Shown one piece after another: positions 18,907-29,445 of a stretch of DNA of 64,000 bases. The stretch is taken from contig JAHJSN010000045.1 of the NCBI GenBank assembly GCA_018830445.1, positions 1 to 64,000 of the forward strand. The letters run 5' to 3'. The translations under genes and the position numbers were made by a program. Under the pieces are notes generated by a model, which saw only the letters and a program-made list of their open reading frames with translations, ran no database searches and was not told where the DNA came from. Numbering within the stretch: the first letter of the stretch is position 1; the number at the start of each line of letters is the position of its first letter. Origin of the DNA: Alphaproteobacteria bacterium (GTDB lineage Bacteria > Pseudomonadota > Alphaproteobacteria > Rhizobiales > Hyphomicrobiaceae).

Positions 18907-20505
18907 ATGCGCGGCAACGGTCTGGGAAGCTGGCCCGAGATGGAACCGGCGCCGGCCGCGCCACCTCGCGTTCGCGGCGTCAAGGCGGCGATGCGCGGAA
19001 ACCGGCATCCGGCGCGCGCCGCCAATCCAAGGCCAGGAACGCGGACCGGACTGTCGATCTCCGGAGCCATCGGCCTCGTCTTCCTGCCGTTCGTCAGCGG
19101 CTACTATCTCTCCTACCTCTACCGCACGATCACGGCGCTGATCTCCGATGGCCTGACGCGCGATCTGGGACTGAGCGCGGCCGATCTTGGACTGCTCGCG
19201 TCGATGTACTTCCTTGCCTTCGGCCTTGTGCAACTCCCGCTCGGCGTCTGGCTCGACCGCTATGGCCCTCGCCGTGTCCAGGCCATTCTGCTGTCGATCG
19301 CGGCTGGTGGTGCGCTTCTGTTCGCGATTGCCGACAGCTTCGCGTTGCTGCTCGTCGCGCGCGTGTTGATCGGCCTCGGCGTTGCCGGTGCGCTGATGGC
19401 GGGCTTGAAGGCCATCGTGCTGTGGTTTCCGCAGAACCGGATTGCGCTGGCGAACGGCTGGTTCGTGATGATCGGCGCGCTCGGAGCGGTCTCCGCGACG
19501 CAGCCGGCCGAGATCCTGCTGGCACCGCTTGGCTGGCGCGGGCTGTTCCTTGTGCTGGCCGCCATGACCGCGCTGTCGGCCCTGCTCGTGCTCCTGGTCG
19601 TGCCGGAAAAGGAACAGGCGCGCCGCGGATCGGCGCCGACGAGCGTCAGTGTCGCGGCGATCTATGCGGACCGGCGCTTCTGGCGGCTCGCGCCGTTGTC
19701 CGCGACGGTCATCGGGTCCGCCTGGGCGCTGCAGGGTCTGTGGGCTGCACCATGGCTCACGCACGTGGAGGGCTTTGACCGGGCCGCAACGGTCAACAGC
19801 TTGTTCGTCATGGCTTGTGCGCTCAGCGCCGGCGCGTTCGTGCTCGGGTTTGCCGCCGACCGGTTGCGTGCGGCCGGCGTCACGCAAGCCGGTGTCCTCG
19901 GCGTAGCGGCGGCACTGTCGGTGCTGGCCCAGCTGGCTCTCGTGATGCGATGGCCGGTGCCGCCACTCATGCCATGGCTGGTGATCGCCGCGCTCGGGGC
20001 CGGCACCGTGCTGAGCTATGCGATCCTCGCCGACACGTTCCCGAAGGCGGTGTCCGGCCGCGCGAACGGTGCGCTGAACCTGCTCCACGTCGTCATGGCC
20101 TTCAGCGTCCAGGCCGGGCTCGGCTTCATCATCGAGTTCTGGCCGTCAGAGAATGGCCACCCGCCGATGATGGCCTACCAATGGGCGTTCGGGCTCAATC
20201 TCGCCCTCCAGGCCGCTGCGCTTTGCTGGTTCGCCGTGGCATCGATCCCATCAGGCACGCCGGTCTACGCCGCGTCGGTCCATTCACGCAAACGTGCCGT
20301 CGGCAGCGTGACGCCGCCACCGATCCCCTACGAAGCCGCCATCGCTGCCTGGGCCGATCGCGTCGAGGCCGCCCGCCTGCAGCTCAGATGGTGGCGGCGC
20401 GCGGCGATCGCGTCGATGGGGCTGGTGGTGATGCTGTGCGTCGCGGCATTGCCGCTGATCAGCCCGATGAGCGTCGTGCATGTCGTGATGGTTGGCACAA
20501 GGTAA
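18907..20505 (+). CDS. Major facilitator superfamily transporter
   Basis: The 532-residue protein has twelve predicted helices of the MFS type. The signature GVWLDRYGPRRVQ between helices 2 and 3 and LGVAGALMAGLKAI fit a nitrate/oxalate or sugar-phosphate-like MFS subgroup, but the substrate cannot be told. An unusual 45-residue basic, Pro/Arg-rich N-terminus precedes helix 1, and a long loop plus an extra hydrophobic helix is added at the C-terminus (about residues 495-530). It is translationally close to the DUF736 gene and appears to be cargo at the end of the trb operon. An internal ATG at 18991 could shorten the N-terminus. Confidence 0.85.
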   Translation: MRGNGLGSWPEMEPAPAAPPRVRGVKAAMRGNRHPARAANPRPGTRTGLSISGAIGLVFLPFVSGYYLSYLYRTITALISDGLTRDLGLSAADLGLLASMYFLAFGLVQLPLGVWLDRYGPRRVQAILLSIAAGGALLFAIADSFALLLVARVLIGLGVAGALMAGLKAIVLWFPQNRIALANGWFVMIGALGAVSATQPAEILLAPLGWRGLFLVLAAMTALSALLVLLVVPEKEQARRGSAPTSVSVAAIYADRRFWRLAPLSATVIGSAWALQGLWAAPWLTHVEGFDRAATVNSLFVMACALSAGAFVLGFAADRLRAAGVTQAGVLGVAAALSVLAQLALVMRWPVPPLMPWLVIAALGAGTVLSYAILADTFPKAVSGRANGALNLLHVVMAFSVQAGLGFIIEFWPSENGHPPMMAYQWAFGLNLALQAAALCWFAVASIPSGTPVYAASVHSRKRAVGSVTPPPIPYEAAIAAWADRVEAARLQLRWWRRAAIASMGLVVMLCVAALPLISPMSVVHVVMVGTR

Positions 20506-20580
20506 GCGTTTGAAAAGGCGCGAGATCCCAATTGCGGAAGTTCGGATCTTGCATAAACGCGACGCCGCGCAGGCCGCCGC

Positions 20581-20605
20581 CCACGTCTGCTGTTAAGCGT
20601 ATTGC
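20581..20605 (+). repeat. Left copy of a 25-bp direct repeat around the ion-transport block
   Basis: This 25-base sequence matches 23946-23970 at 20 positions: a 12-base left block and an 8-base right block are identical, and the five central bases all differ. It lies just before the corA 3' end. Confidence 0.5.
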
Positions 20606-20613
20606 GCAGCCGC

Positions 20614-21585
20614 CTAAAGCCAGCCGCGCCGCTTGAAGAAAAGATAGGGCAGAATCGCCGATAGGACCATCAACCCGATCGCGAACGGATAGCCTAACAC
20701 CCATTTCAGTTCGGGCATGTGTGCGAAATTCATGCCGTAAATCGAGGCGATCAGCGTCGGTGGAAGAAACACTACGGCGGCGACCGAGAATATCTTGATG
20801 ATCGCATTTTGTTCGATGTTGATCATGCCGAGTGTCGCATCGAGAAGGAATGTGATTTTTTGCGACAGAAATCCGGCGTGATCAGCAATCGAACGGATAT
20901 CGCGTGCGAGCGTCTTGATGCGTTCGCGGACGCCCTTGCCGCTCTTGCGCTCAACGGCACCCTGGGCAAGGAAACTGACCAGCCGTTCGAGGGTGACGAG
21001 GCTGTCGCGGATGTTCGACGTGAGATCGCCTTTGCGGCCGATCGTCTCCAGGACCTTCTGGAAGTCCTGGCTTTTGGTCGGCTTGGCGCCCTTCTGCTGG
21101 AACACGTCGCGGGAAATCGCAGCCACGTCGCGTCCAGCCCGCTCCAGTATGTCGGCGAGCCGGTCCACGATCGCTTCCAGCAGCGCCAGCAGTACGCCTT
21201 CTCCCGTCTCGCAACCCATCGGAACCTTCTCGGCGCGCGCCGGAAAAGTCTGGAAAGCACGCGGCTCGTGATAACGCACTGTGATCAGTCGCTCACCGGC
21301 GAGCACGAAGCTCACCGGGTGCATATCGGGATCGTCACCATCGGCCCGTGATGGCAGGATCGCCGTCATCACCGCCGCGCCATTTTCGTTATAAAGGCGG
21401 GAGGAGATTTCGATTTCCTCCATCTCTTCTTTGGTGGGAATGTCGACCGCGAGCAATGTTTCAAGTTCTTGTTCTTCCGCGCCTGTCGGCTCGACAAGAT
21501 CAATCCACACGACCTTATCGATCAGACCGGTCACGTCCTCGGCAGCCTTCAACCGGCCTGCGTCGTTCATAAATCCGCGAATCAT
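20614..21585 (-). CDS. corA: CorA family magnesium/cobalt channel
   Basis: The 323-residue protein has a large cytoplasmic alpha/beta funnel and two C-terminal membrane helices (about residues 260-315). The diagnostic selectivity motif YGMN stands at the end of the first helix (IASIYGMNFAHMPEL). CorA forms homopentameric Mg2+ channels. I choose ATG 21585 with GAGGAAGG upstream; the frame itself extends to 21639. It is divergent from the ktrA remnant and is part of the ion-transport cargo of the element. Confidence 0.93.
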   Translation of the reverse strand: MIRGFMNDAGRLKAAEDVTGLIDKVVWIDLVEPTGAEEQELETLLAVDIPTKEEMEEIEISSRLYNENGAAVMTAILPSRADGDDPDMHPVSFVLAGERLITVRYHEPRAFQTFPARAEKVPMGCETGEGVLLALLEAIVDRLADILERAGRDVAAISRDVFQQKGAKPTKSQDFQKVLETIGRKGDLTSNIRDSLVTLERLVSFLAQGAVERKSGKGVRERIKTLARDIRSIADHAGFLSQKITFLLDATLGMINIEQNAIIKIFSVAAVVFLPPTLIASIYGMNFAHMPELKWVLGYPFAIGLMVLSAILPYLFFKRRGWL

Positions 21586-21793
21586 ATGCTCATGCCCTTC
21601 CTCTCGTATCCGTTGACACGGTAATAGCATGGGTTGCACGCACTGATAGCCTTGGTGATGGTCGTATCTGGACAGGGACCGCTGATATCCGACAGGCGGC
21701 GCAAGGATTGCGGGCCGTGACGGGGGTGGGTGGAATGGTCTAAATTCGCACCAGCTCGCGAATCACAGGACTTCTCAGAAGGATACCGGCACA

Positions 21794-22458
21794 GTGGCAT
21801 TCGAACGGAACCGAAGCTTCGCCGTCATCGGCCTTGGAACTTTCGGTAGCACGGTTGCAACGGAACTCTCCAAGTTCGGCAATCATGTGCTTGGCCTGGA
21901 CGTCGACGAGCGCCGGGTGGCGCGGCAGGCTGATGCGCTCGCCGAGGCGATCATTGCCGATGGCCGCGACGAGGATGCGCTGCGCGAAGCGGGCGTTGGC
22001 AACTATGATGTCGGCGTCGTGGCGATCGGCGAGGATCTGGAAGCCAACATCCTGTGCACGATGACCTCAAGCTGCTCGGCGTCGACAAGATCTGGGTCAA
22101 GGCCCTCAGCCGGACACATCATCGCATTCTCGCCAAGCTCGGTGCCGACCGTATCATTCAACCCGAACATGAAATCGGGCAGCACATCGCGCAGGTGCTC
22201 CACAACCCGCTCATCCGGGATTACGTGAGCCTCGGCAACGGATTTCACATTGTGGATTTGCATGTGCCCGAGCGGCTCGACGGGACATCGCTTGCAAGTT
22301 TCGATTTGGAGGCCGGCTATGAATTGCGCTGCCTGGGTGTCATGCGCGGTACGGCGTTTCTATCTCCGCAGGATACAGACCTGATGATAAAGACCGATGA
22401 TAAACTCCTGCTGCTCGGCCGGCGGCAAAACCTTCGCAAGTTCGGCGACAAGATTTAG
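21794..22458 (+). pseudogene. ktrA: KtrA/TrkA potassium-uptake regulatory subunit, frameshifted
   Basis: The first frame (GTG 21794, GAAGGAT upstream) encodes an RCK N-terminal Rossmann domain (FAVIGLGTFGSTVATELSKF, then IGEDLEANILCTM). The rest (LKLLGVDKIWVKALSRTH through the C-terminal RCK_C domain to FGDKI) is in another frame and ends at 22458. The junction at 22061-22066 reads ATGACCTC where family members would have Met-Asn-Leu. Loss of one base, probably an A, therefore explains it. The intact product would be about 221 residues and gate the KtrB protein encoded 14 bases downstream. It is either a true mutation or a sequencing error. Confidence 0.85.
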
Positions 22459-22472
22459 AACGGGCAGTCACC

Positions 22473-23819
22473 ATGAAACTGCCCGCGCAACTCCGCGTGC
22501 GCAAAGCGCGCCTCAATATTTCGCCACCCGGTGTCCTTGCTCTGCTCTATGCGGTTCTGATCGCCGCAGGCGCACTGCTGCTGAAACTGCCGGTTTCCGT
22601 CACCAGTCCGATATCCTGGTCGGATGCGCTTTTCACGTCTGCCTCGGCTGTGACCGTCACCGGCCTTGCCGTGGTCGATACCGGGACAGCGTTCACGTCC
22701 TTCGGTCAAGCGATCATACTTGTGCTGATCCAGCTCGGCGGGCTCGGTCTTATGACCTTCGCGGTTCTGCTACTGTCGATGCTGGGTTTGAGCGTCGGCG
22801 TCCCGCATCGGACGTTCCTTCGCGAAGACCTCAACCAGACCTCGGTCAACGAAGTCATCAAACTCGTGTGGACGATATCGAAGGTCGTTTTCATATGCGA
22901 AGGGATCGGGACTCTTCTTCTCGCCATCGTCTTCGTGCCTGAATACGGCTGGCGGCAGGGGCTGTGGAGCGCTCTGTTTCATGCAGTCTCCGCGTTCAAC
23001 AATGCCGGGTTCTCGCTGTATGCCGACAGCCTCACGCAGTGGGCAACCCATCCGCTGATCAACATCGTCATACCGATGCTCTTTATCATCGGCGGCATTG
23101 GCTACAGCGTCCTTGCCGATCTCAGTCACGTGCGCGGCTGGAAGAGGCTCACACTGCATAGCAAACTGATGCTCGCCGGCAGCGGCGCGCTGATCGCCTT
23201 TTCTGTACCAATGTTCGCAGCCCTGGAGTGGTCCAACCCCGGAACTCTGGGTCAGTTTGCTTCCACCTCCGACAAACTCGTTGTCTCGTGGTTCCAGGCC
23301 GTGACGACGCGTACCGCCGGCTTCAACTCGGTCGACATCGGCGCCCTTCACGACAGCACATCCTTGATGTTCATCTCACTCATGCTGATCGGCGGCGGCA
23401 GTACGTCAACGGCGGGCGGCATAAAGGTCACGACCTTCGTGGTGCTGCTCCTGGCCACGATCGCCTTCTTCAAGCATCGCGATACGCTGCATGCTTTCGG
23501 CCGGAGCCTCGGCGTCGGGGAGGTCATGAAGGTGCTGGCACTGACTGTCATAACCTTGCTGCTTGTGATGCTTGGAATGTTCACGGTCAGCATTTCCCAC
23601 GACGGTCATTTTCTCGATCTCGCTTTCGAGGTCGCCTCGGCGCTTGGAACCGTCGGCCTGTCGCGCGGTGCCACAAGCGAGTTGGATGAGGTCGGGCGGG
23701 CCGTGATCATCTTCTTGATGTTCGTCGGCCGTGTCGGCCCGCTCACGCTCGGATTTTTCCTGACAGCCAAAGCCGTCTCGCGCCTGCACTATCCGGCAGC
23801 GAAGGTCCATATTGGCTAA
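22473..23819 (+). CDS. ktrB: KtrB/TrkH family potassium transporter subunit
   Basis: The 448-residue polytopic protein has four repeats, each with a pore loop. Selectivity-filter segments resemble SAVTVTGLAVVDT, FNNAGFSL, TRTAGFNSVD and ALGTVGLSRG, each with the key Gly. This is the KtrB type of K+ (or Na+-coupled K+) uptake channel that associates with an octameric KtrA ring. With ktrA frameshifted, it could still work with another KtrA/TrkA in the genome. Confidence 0.93.
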   Translation: MKLPAQLRVRKARLNISPPGVLALLYAVLIAAGALLLKLPVSVTSPISWSDALFTSASAVTVTGLAVVDTGTAFTSFGQAIILVLIQLGGLGLMTFAVLLLSMLGLSVGVPHRTFLREDLNQTSVNEVIKLVWTISKVVFICEGIGTLLLAIVFVPEYGWRQGLWSALFHAVSAFNNAGFSLYADSLTQWATHPLINIVIPMLFIIGGIGYSVLADLSHVRGWKRLTLHSKLMLAGSGALIAFSVPMFAALEWSNPGTLGQFASTSDKLVVSWFQAVTTRTAGFNSVDIGALHDSTSLMFISLMLIGGGSTSTAGGIKVTTFVVLLLATIAFFKHRDTLHAFGRSLGVGEVMKVLALTVITLLLVMLGMFTVSISHDGHFLDLAFEVASALGTVGLSRGATSELDEVGRAVIIFLMFVGRVGPLTLGFFLTAKAVSRLHYPAAKVHIG

Positions 23820-23945
23820 AGTCACCGGATACCTCCGTCGCAAAGGCTGGTGCGGTTGCGAAGGCGATTTGGTCGCCTTCCGGGTGGCCTCACCGTGTGG
23901 CGCATATATGTGGCACGCGTTGCAACTGGTCCCCGGCAACGCCTG

Positions 23946-23970
23946 CCACGTCTGCTGACTTCCGTATTGC
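23946..23970 (+). repeat. Right copy of the 25-bp direct repeat around the ion-transport block
   Basis: This is the partner of 20581-20605, in the same orientation 3,365 bases away. Together they bracket corA-ktrA-ktrB. A perfect 8-bp hairpin (arms at 23860-23867 and 23873-23880) lies between ktrB and this copy, without a T run. Confidence 0.5.
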
Positions 23971-24050
23971 TGCCATCTCGCAAGACCGATCCGACAACGA
24001 AAGCTTGATTTGACCGGTGTCGGCTTCCTCCGCATCTCGATCAAAACGCG

Positions 24051-24431
24051 TCACCACCGCTCAGCTACCTGCCGCACTCCCCGGATCCGAAGCAGTACCC
24101 GTTCTAGCATCGTCTCGAGTTCCGCAAGATCGGCGGCATCTTCGGTGGGTGATAGTTCTTCGAGTGCCTCATCGAAAAGCTCCTGGAGCGTGCCGGTTGC
24201 CAGATCCGCATCCGTGAGGGGGTCGAACGCCGCCACGTGCCCGTTGCTTCGAAGTTCCAAAGCCACCGGGTGCGCCGCGCGCACCGCGGCCGTCACGAGG
24301 TCTCGGGGTAGTTGAACGACGACAATCGGGTCGCCGGTCTCAGCGTGCGTGAGCGAGGCCACGAAGGCATCGCCGCCGGGGGCTAGCGTGAAATGGACCT
24401 CGATCCGCTGATCTGTCGACTGCTCCGGCAC
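24051..24431 (-). CDS. Hypothetical protein divergent from the XRE repressor
   Basis: I do not recognise this protein. The region after GTG 24431 gives 127 residues: a beta-rich N-terminal half (EVHFTLAPGGDAFVASLTHA) and an acidic C-terminal helix (TLQELFDEALEELSPTEDA) followed by a basic end. The frame is open to 24575 but then crosses the shared promoter, so the start is uncertain. It is divergent from the XRE gene across a palindromic operator, which suggests the repressor controls it and that it serves the element, perhaps in regulating excision. Confidence 0.5.
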   Translation of the reverse strand: MPEQSTDQRIEVHFTLAPGGDAFVASLTHAETGDPIVVVQLPRDLVTAAVRAAHPVALELRSNGHVAAFDPLTDADLATGTLQELFDEALEELSPTEDAADLAELETMLERVLLRIRGVRQVAERW

Positions 24432-24458
24432 ACGCCTAATCCCAGAAACTCCAGAAAT

Positions 24459-24474
24459 ACCTAATATACTAGGT
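24459..24474. promoter_or_regulatory. Palindromic operator between the hypothetical gene and the XRE repressor
   Basis: The 16 bases ACCTAATATACTAGGT form a dyad with 7-bp arms, broken only by one G/A mismatch position near each arm end. It sits in the divergent promoter and its AT-rich centre could overlap a -10 box. Small XRE repressors usually bind such 14-18 bp palindromes at their own promoter. The dyad is seen; binding is inferred. Confidence 0.55.
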
Positions 24475-24509
24475 GGAGTGGCGCGTGGCGATGGGCTGCC
24501 GTTCGGCCC

Positions 24510-24722
24510 ATGACACTCCGGCGCATCCTTGCTCAGAACCTGAGACGGGTCCGGCAGGAACGCAGCCTCACGCAAGAGGAGCTTGCCGACCTCGCTGGCA
24601 TCAATCGCAATTATGTCGGCATGATCGAGCGGGAGGAGAATGCCGCCACCGTCGATGTGCTCGAGTCCCTGGCAAAGGCGCTGAGCATCGAGGCGGCGGA
24701 CCTCCTGGCGAAGATCCGTTGA
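24510..24722 (+). CDS. Small XRE-family helix-turn-helix regulator
   Basis: The 70-residue protein is a single HTH_3 domain (RQERSLTQEELADLAGINRN, then YVGMIEREENAATVDVLESL), the size of restriction-modification controller (C) proteins and of ICE or phage repressors. A palindrome lies 36 bases upstream. Its neighbours are a divergent unknown gene and the recombinase, so it may control element maintenance or excision. No restriction-modification genes are nearby. Confidence 0.88.
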   Translation: MTLRRILAQNLRRVRQERSLTQEELADLAGINRNYVGMIEREENAATVDVLESLAKALSIEAADLLAKIR

Positions 24723-24848
24723 GCTATCGCGATCCGGCGCACCGCGCTGAACGCACTTGCACCCGTTTCACCGCAATCCCTCCTTCCAGGCCGCTCGTCG
24801 TGCGGTCAGTCTTTTCGCGGTTGCTAGCCGTCCGCGAGGCCGCGACTT

Positions 24849-25097
24849 ATGCCGACGAAGCTCACAAAGGACCGGACCGCGATTGATCAACCGTCTCAGG
24901 CTGCGGAGGCGACGGATTCGACGCGTTATGCTCCCAAAGAGCTTGCGCTCCAGAGCATCCGTGAGCTCGCGCTTGTGCTTGCACGGCAGGCGGCGCGGGA
25001 GGATGATGCAGAAGAGAGGCAGGCAGCCCAGGGCGTCGAAACGTCTGACGCGTCGAGCCAAGGCCCGCCTCGTCGTGTTCGCCGGCAAGGGACCTGA
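24849..25097 (+). CDS. Small hypothetical protein before the recombinase
   Basis: The 82-residue hydrophilic protein has an Ala/Arg/Glu-rich helical middle (LALQSIRELALVLARQAARE) and a basic C-terminus. I do not recognise a family. It lies between the XRE regulator and the recombinase in the same orientation, 63 bases before the recombinase start. Many serine recombinases need a small recombination directionality factor, and this position would suit one, but that is only inference. Confidence 0.5.
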   Translation: MPTKLTKDRTAIDQPSQAAEATDSTRYAPKELALQSIRELALVLARQAAREDDAEERQAAQGVETSDASSQGPPRRVRRQGT

Positions 25098-25160
25098 GCA
25101 AGCGGCAACAAATTGCAAGCCGCCGACGCTGCCGGCCGCCACTCCAGCAAGGAGGCCCGC

Positions 25161-26792
<1,632 letters not shown>

Positions 26793-27134
26793 TCACCAAT
26801 GTCCCCGCCGGCCAAGCCGTAAAGCAAGACCGCTGCGCTAGCGCCCGGGGCTGTCCGGATACACGGTGCGTCAATAAAACGGGCCCGCCATCGCGAGCCC
26901 CCGCACCGCTTTTCCAATGCCTATAGCATCGGAGAGCGGACCTATAGCAAGTGTCGTGGAGAATGTGAAGCCTTGAGTTGCTTGCCGAAGGGTTTTCGTC
27001 ATGTGCGTTTTGACGCGGGGGCATTGCCAGTCCAGGCAGGCGCGTGAATCAAGTAAATTCGCGCCGCATGACGGACACTGTTCGACAAAGGAACGGCAGG
27101 CATAACGCCATGCCGGCCTTGGTCGATGATCGAG

Positions 27135-27605
27135 CTATTTCTTGGTTGCCTTGTCGGTCATGCCATCGAGGGCCTTGGTCATCTTGCCGAACACCTCGTC
27201 CTTGTCGTCGATGTCGTAGCGCTCTTTCAGCTGTTCGGGGTGGGTATAGCCGAGATACACCTTGCCGTCGGCTTCCCAAGCGAGCGCCTTCATAGGCAGG
27301 TCGACGCCGACCTGGCGGTTCGAGAGCATCAACGGGGTGCCGAGCTTGGGGTTGCCAAAGATCAGAAGCAAAGTCGGCGGCAGATCGAGGCCGGCCTTCT
27401 TGGCGTTTGCCTGATGGTCAACGCGGGCGACAATCGAGATGCCCTTTTCCTCCAACGCGGCCTGCAGCGTGTCGATCGTTTCGATTACGCCGCGCTCGCT
27501 TTCCTTGACGACCATATGGTCGTCGGCGCGGGCTGCCGGGATCAGTGCCACGGCTGCCGCGGCGGCGAAGAGTCCCGAGCGAAACAGGTTTGTCATGAAG
27601 GCCAT
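27135..27605 (-). CDS. Exported DUF302 domain protein
   Basis: The 156-residue protein has a signal peptide (about residues 1-27, ending in ARA). It is followed by a DUF302 domain (TLQAALEEKGISIVARVDHQ, then PTLLLIFGNPKLGTPLM and the ALAWEADGKVYLGYTHPEQL segment). The family is found in the periplasm and has no established reaction. ATG 27605 has AAGGAG upstream; the frame extends further to 27692 without a better start. It is a single gene. Confidence 0.85.
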   Translation of the reverse strand: MAFMTNLFRSGLFAAAAAVALIPAARADDHMVVKESERGVIETIDTLQAALEEKGISIVARVDHQANAKKAGLDLPPTLLLIFGNPKLGTPLMLSNRQVGVDLPMKALAWEADGKVYLGYTHPEQLKERYDIDDKDEVFGKMTKALDGMTDKATKK

Positions 27606-27782
27606 TTGAAGCTCCTTGGAATTGATTGTGCACGACTGTCCGGCTTGTAGCGTGCAAATCCCGGTCAGGCAGCGGAAATATGTCGGGTGCACGGTTTCGT
27701 GAACGCGGAGCGAGTTTGGTCAATCGAAAGGGGCGAGGGCAGCTTTCGGCACACTACGCGTTAACGGCGGGGTCACCAGGGG

Positions 27783-28550
27783 CTAGGGCTGAACCTGCGC
27801 GCCGGCCTTGTGCGCCTCGCGGCGGCGGACGATCCATTTGGCCAGGAAGGCCAGGGCGATCCAGCCGAGGGTGGCGAGGATGAGGTATTCGATCGCCTCG
27901 ATGTCGCCGGCCTGGGCGCGTTCGAGGACTTTGCCCAGAAGGGCGATCAGCGCGGCCTTGGGCAGGATGCCGATGGCGGTGCCGCCCATGAACGCCGCAA
28001 AGCTGGTGCGCGTCAGGCCGAGGCCCATGTTGACGACAATGAATGGCGCCGAGGGGATGATGCGAACCAAAAGGGAGGACATGAAACCGTTGCGCCCGAC
28101 CATGTCGGACAGGCTGCCGATGCCTTGCCAGCCGCGCCGGCGAAGCCAGTCGGCGCCCAGGTAACGGGCCATCAGAAAGTTGACGGCGGCGCTGATCAGG
28201 GTTGCTGCGACCGAATAGGCGAAGCCGTAGAGCGGGCCGAAAGCTGCCACCGTTATTGCGAACAGCAGGAATTGCGGGGCGCCGATGAACGATGCGGCGG
28301 TGTAGCCGAGTGCGACGACGGGTAGAGCCCAGGGGCTGCCCGCAAAGCTCTTGAAGGTGCGCGCCAGGATGCCGTTCTCGTCAAGCCCGATGATGTTGGC
28401 GGTGAGCCAGAAGCCGAGCGAGACCGTGATGACGGTGAAGATCAATAAACCGATGTTGCGCAGGCTCTCCTTGTCGCGCCCCTTGAGGATCGCGCGCAGG
28501 CGAGCCATGCGTTGTTTTTTTTCGCCGAACGGTTCGAGGTCCATGGTCAT
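27783..28550 (-). CDS. TVP38/TMEM64 family membrane protein (VTT domain)
   Basis: The 255-residue polytopic protein has a VTT/SNARE-associated domain in the middle: GAPQFLLFAITVAAFGPLYG, an FLMARYLG segment, and the loop with RIIPSAPFIVVNMGLGLT. These proteins are thought to handle lipids in the inner membrane. The frame opens at ATG 28586, but the ATG at 28550 has an AGGAA at a better distance, so I use it. It is followed in the same direction by the GT2 gene region on the minus strand. Confidence 0.82.
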   Translation of the reverse strand: MTMDLEPFGEKKQRMARLRAILKGRDKESLRNIGLLIFTVITVSLGFWLTANIIGLDENGILARTFKSFAGSPWALPVVALGYTAASFIGAPQFLLFAITVAAFGPLYGFAYSVAATLISAAVNFLMARYLGADWLRRRGWQGIGSLSDMVGRNGFMSSLLVRIIPSAPFIVVNMGLGLTRTSFAAFMGGTAIGILPKAALIALLGKVLERAQAGDIEAIEYLILATLGWIALAFLAKWIVRRREAHKAGAQVQP

Positions 28551-28629
28551 CGGGGTCGTTTCCTGATCGCCTTGGCCGGCGCTCATTGGTGCTTGTCAGC
28601 CGCCAGTTGCGAGTTGCCGGCTTGCGATT

Positions 28630-29445
28630 TCAATCTTTGCTGCTACCGGCCGCGCCGGATTGGCTACCGGAAGGATCGTTTGTGGACGCGCGGCCACTCA
28701 CGGCGGCAGGCTGGTAATCCGGGACGGCTTCCAGGATGACGGGAACGCGGGTGCGCAAGCGAAGCCAGCTCACTCCGATGAGATCGTAAAGGCCGACGAT
28801 CGCGCGGGTGAAGTTGGAGTACTTCGACTGCCCGGCCTGGCGCAGGCGGTCGTTGACCGGGACGTAGGCGACCTCATGGCCGTAGGTCTGGAACATGGCC
28901 GGCAGGTAGCGGTGCACGCTGGTGAAAAAAGGAATGCGCAGGAAGGCTTCACGCCAGTAGACCTTGATGCCGCAGCCGGTGTCGGGGCAATTGTCGCGCA
29001 AGACCCAGTCGCGGATCTTGTTGGCGGCGCGGGACGCCAAGCGTTTCGAGCCGGTGTCCTTGCGGGTCTGGCGCCAGCCGTTGACGAGGGCCGGGCCCCT
29101 GGTGCCCGGGGCGGCAAGGTGTTCGAGGAGCCTGGGGATATCGCGTGGGTCGTTCTGACCGTCGCCGTCCATAGTGGCGATCACCGGGCTCGTTGCGGCC
29201 GTGATCCCGGTGCGGAGCGCGACCGACTGACCGCTGCGGTTCTTGTGGCGCAGCAGCCGCAGGCCAGGATGACGACCATCGGCGATCAGCGCCCTGACTT
29301 CGTCGGGCGTGGTATCATCGCTGCCGTCGTCGACCACGATGACTTCGGCCAGGACGGAAGCCGGCACATGCTCGTAGGTCTCGGCGACGAGGCGGCCGAT
29401 GTTCCCGGCTTCGTTCAGCGCGGGAATGACCACGGTTATGCGCAT
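28630..29445 (-). CDS. Family 2 glycosyltransferase (dolichol-phosphate-mannose synthase-like)
   Basis: The 271-residue protein starts with the GT-A fold MRITVVIPALNEAGNI and has EVIVVDDGSDDTT and TMDGDGQNDP (the DxD metal site), as in polyprenyl-phosphate sugar synthases. There are no C-terminal membrane helices, so it acts peripherally at the membrane. AGGAG precedes ATG 29445. It is divergent from a GT39-type transferase 252 bases away that would use such lipid-linked sugars, so the pair may modify lipid A or another glycolipid. Confidence 0.88.
   Translation of the reverse strand: MRITVVIPALNEAGNIGRLVAETYEHVPASVLAEVIVVDDGSDDTTPDEVRALIADGRHPGLRLLRHKNRSGQSVALRTGITAATSPVIATMDGDGQNDPRDIPRLLEHLAAPGTRGPALVNGWRQTRKDTGSKRLASRAANKIRDWVLRDNCPDTGCGIKVYWREAFLRIPFFTSVHRYLPAMFQTYGHEVAYVPVNDRLRQAGQSKYSNFTRAIVGLYDLIGVSWLRLRTRVPVILEAVPDYQPAAVSGRASTNDPSGSQSGAAGSSKD

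Noticed and set aside
18544..20088. 514-residue minus-strand frame opposite the MFS gene
   Set aside because: It is antisense to a clear membrane transporter and has a shadow-type His/Arg/Gln-rich composition.
26793..27134. Search for a promoter or small RNA upstream of tRNA-fMet
   Set aside because: CTATAG-like boxes exist around 26,920 and 26,942 but lie more than 120 bases from the tRNA; too weak to report.
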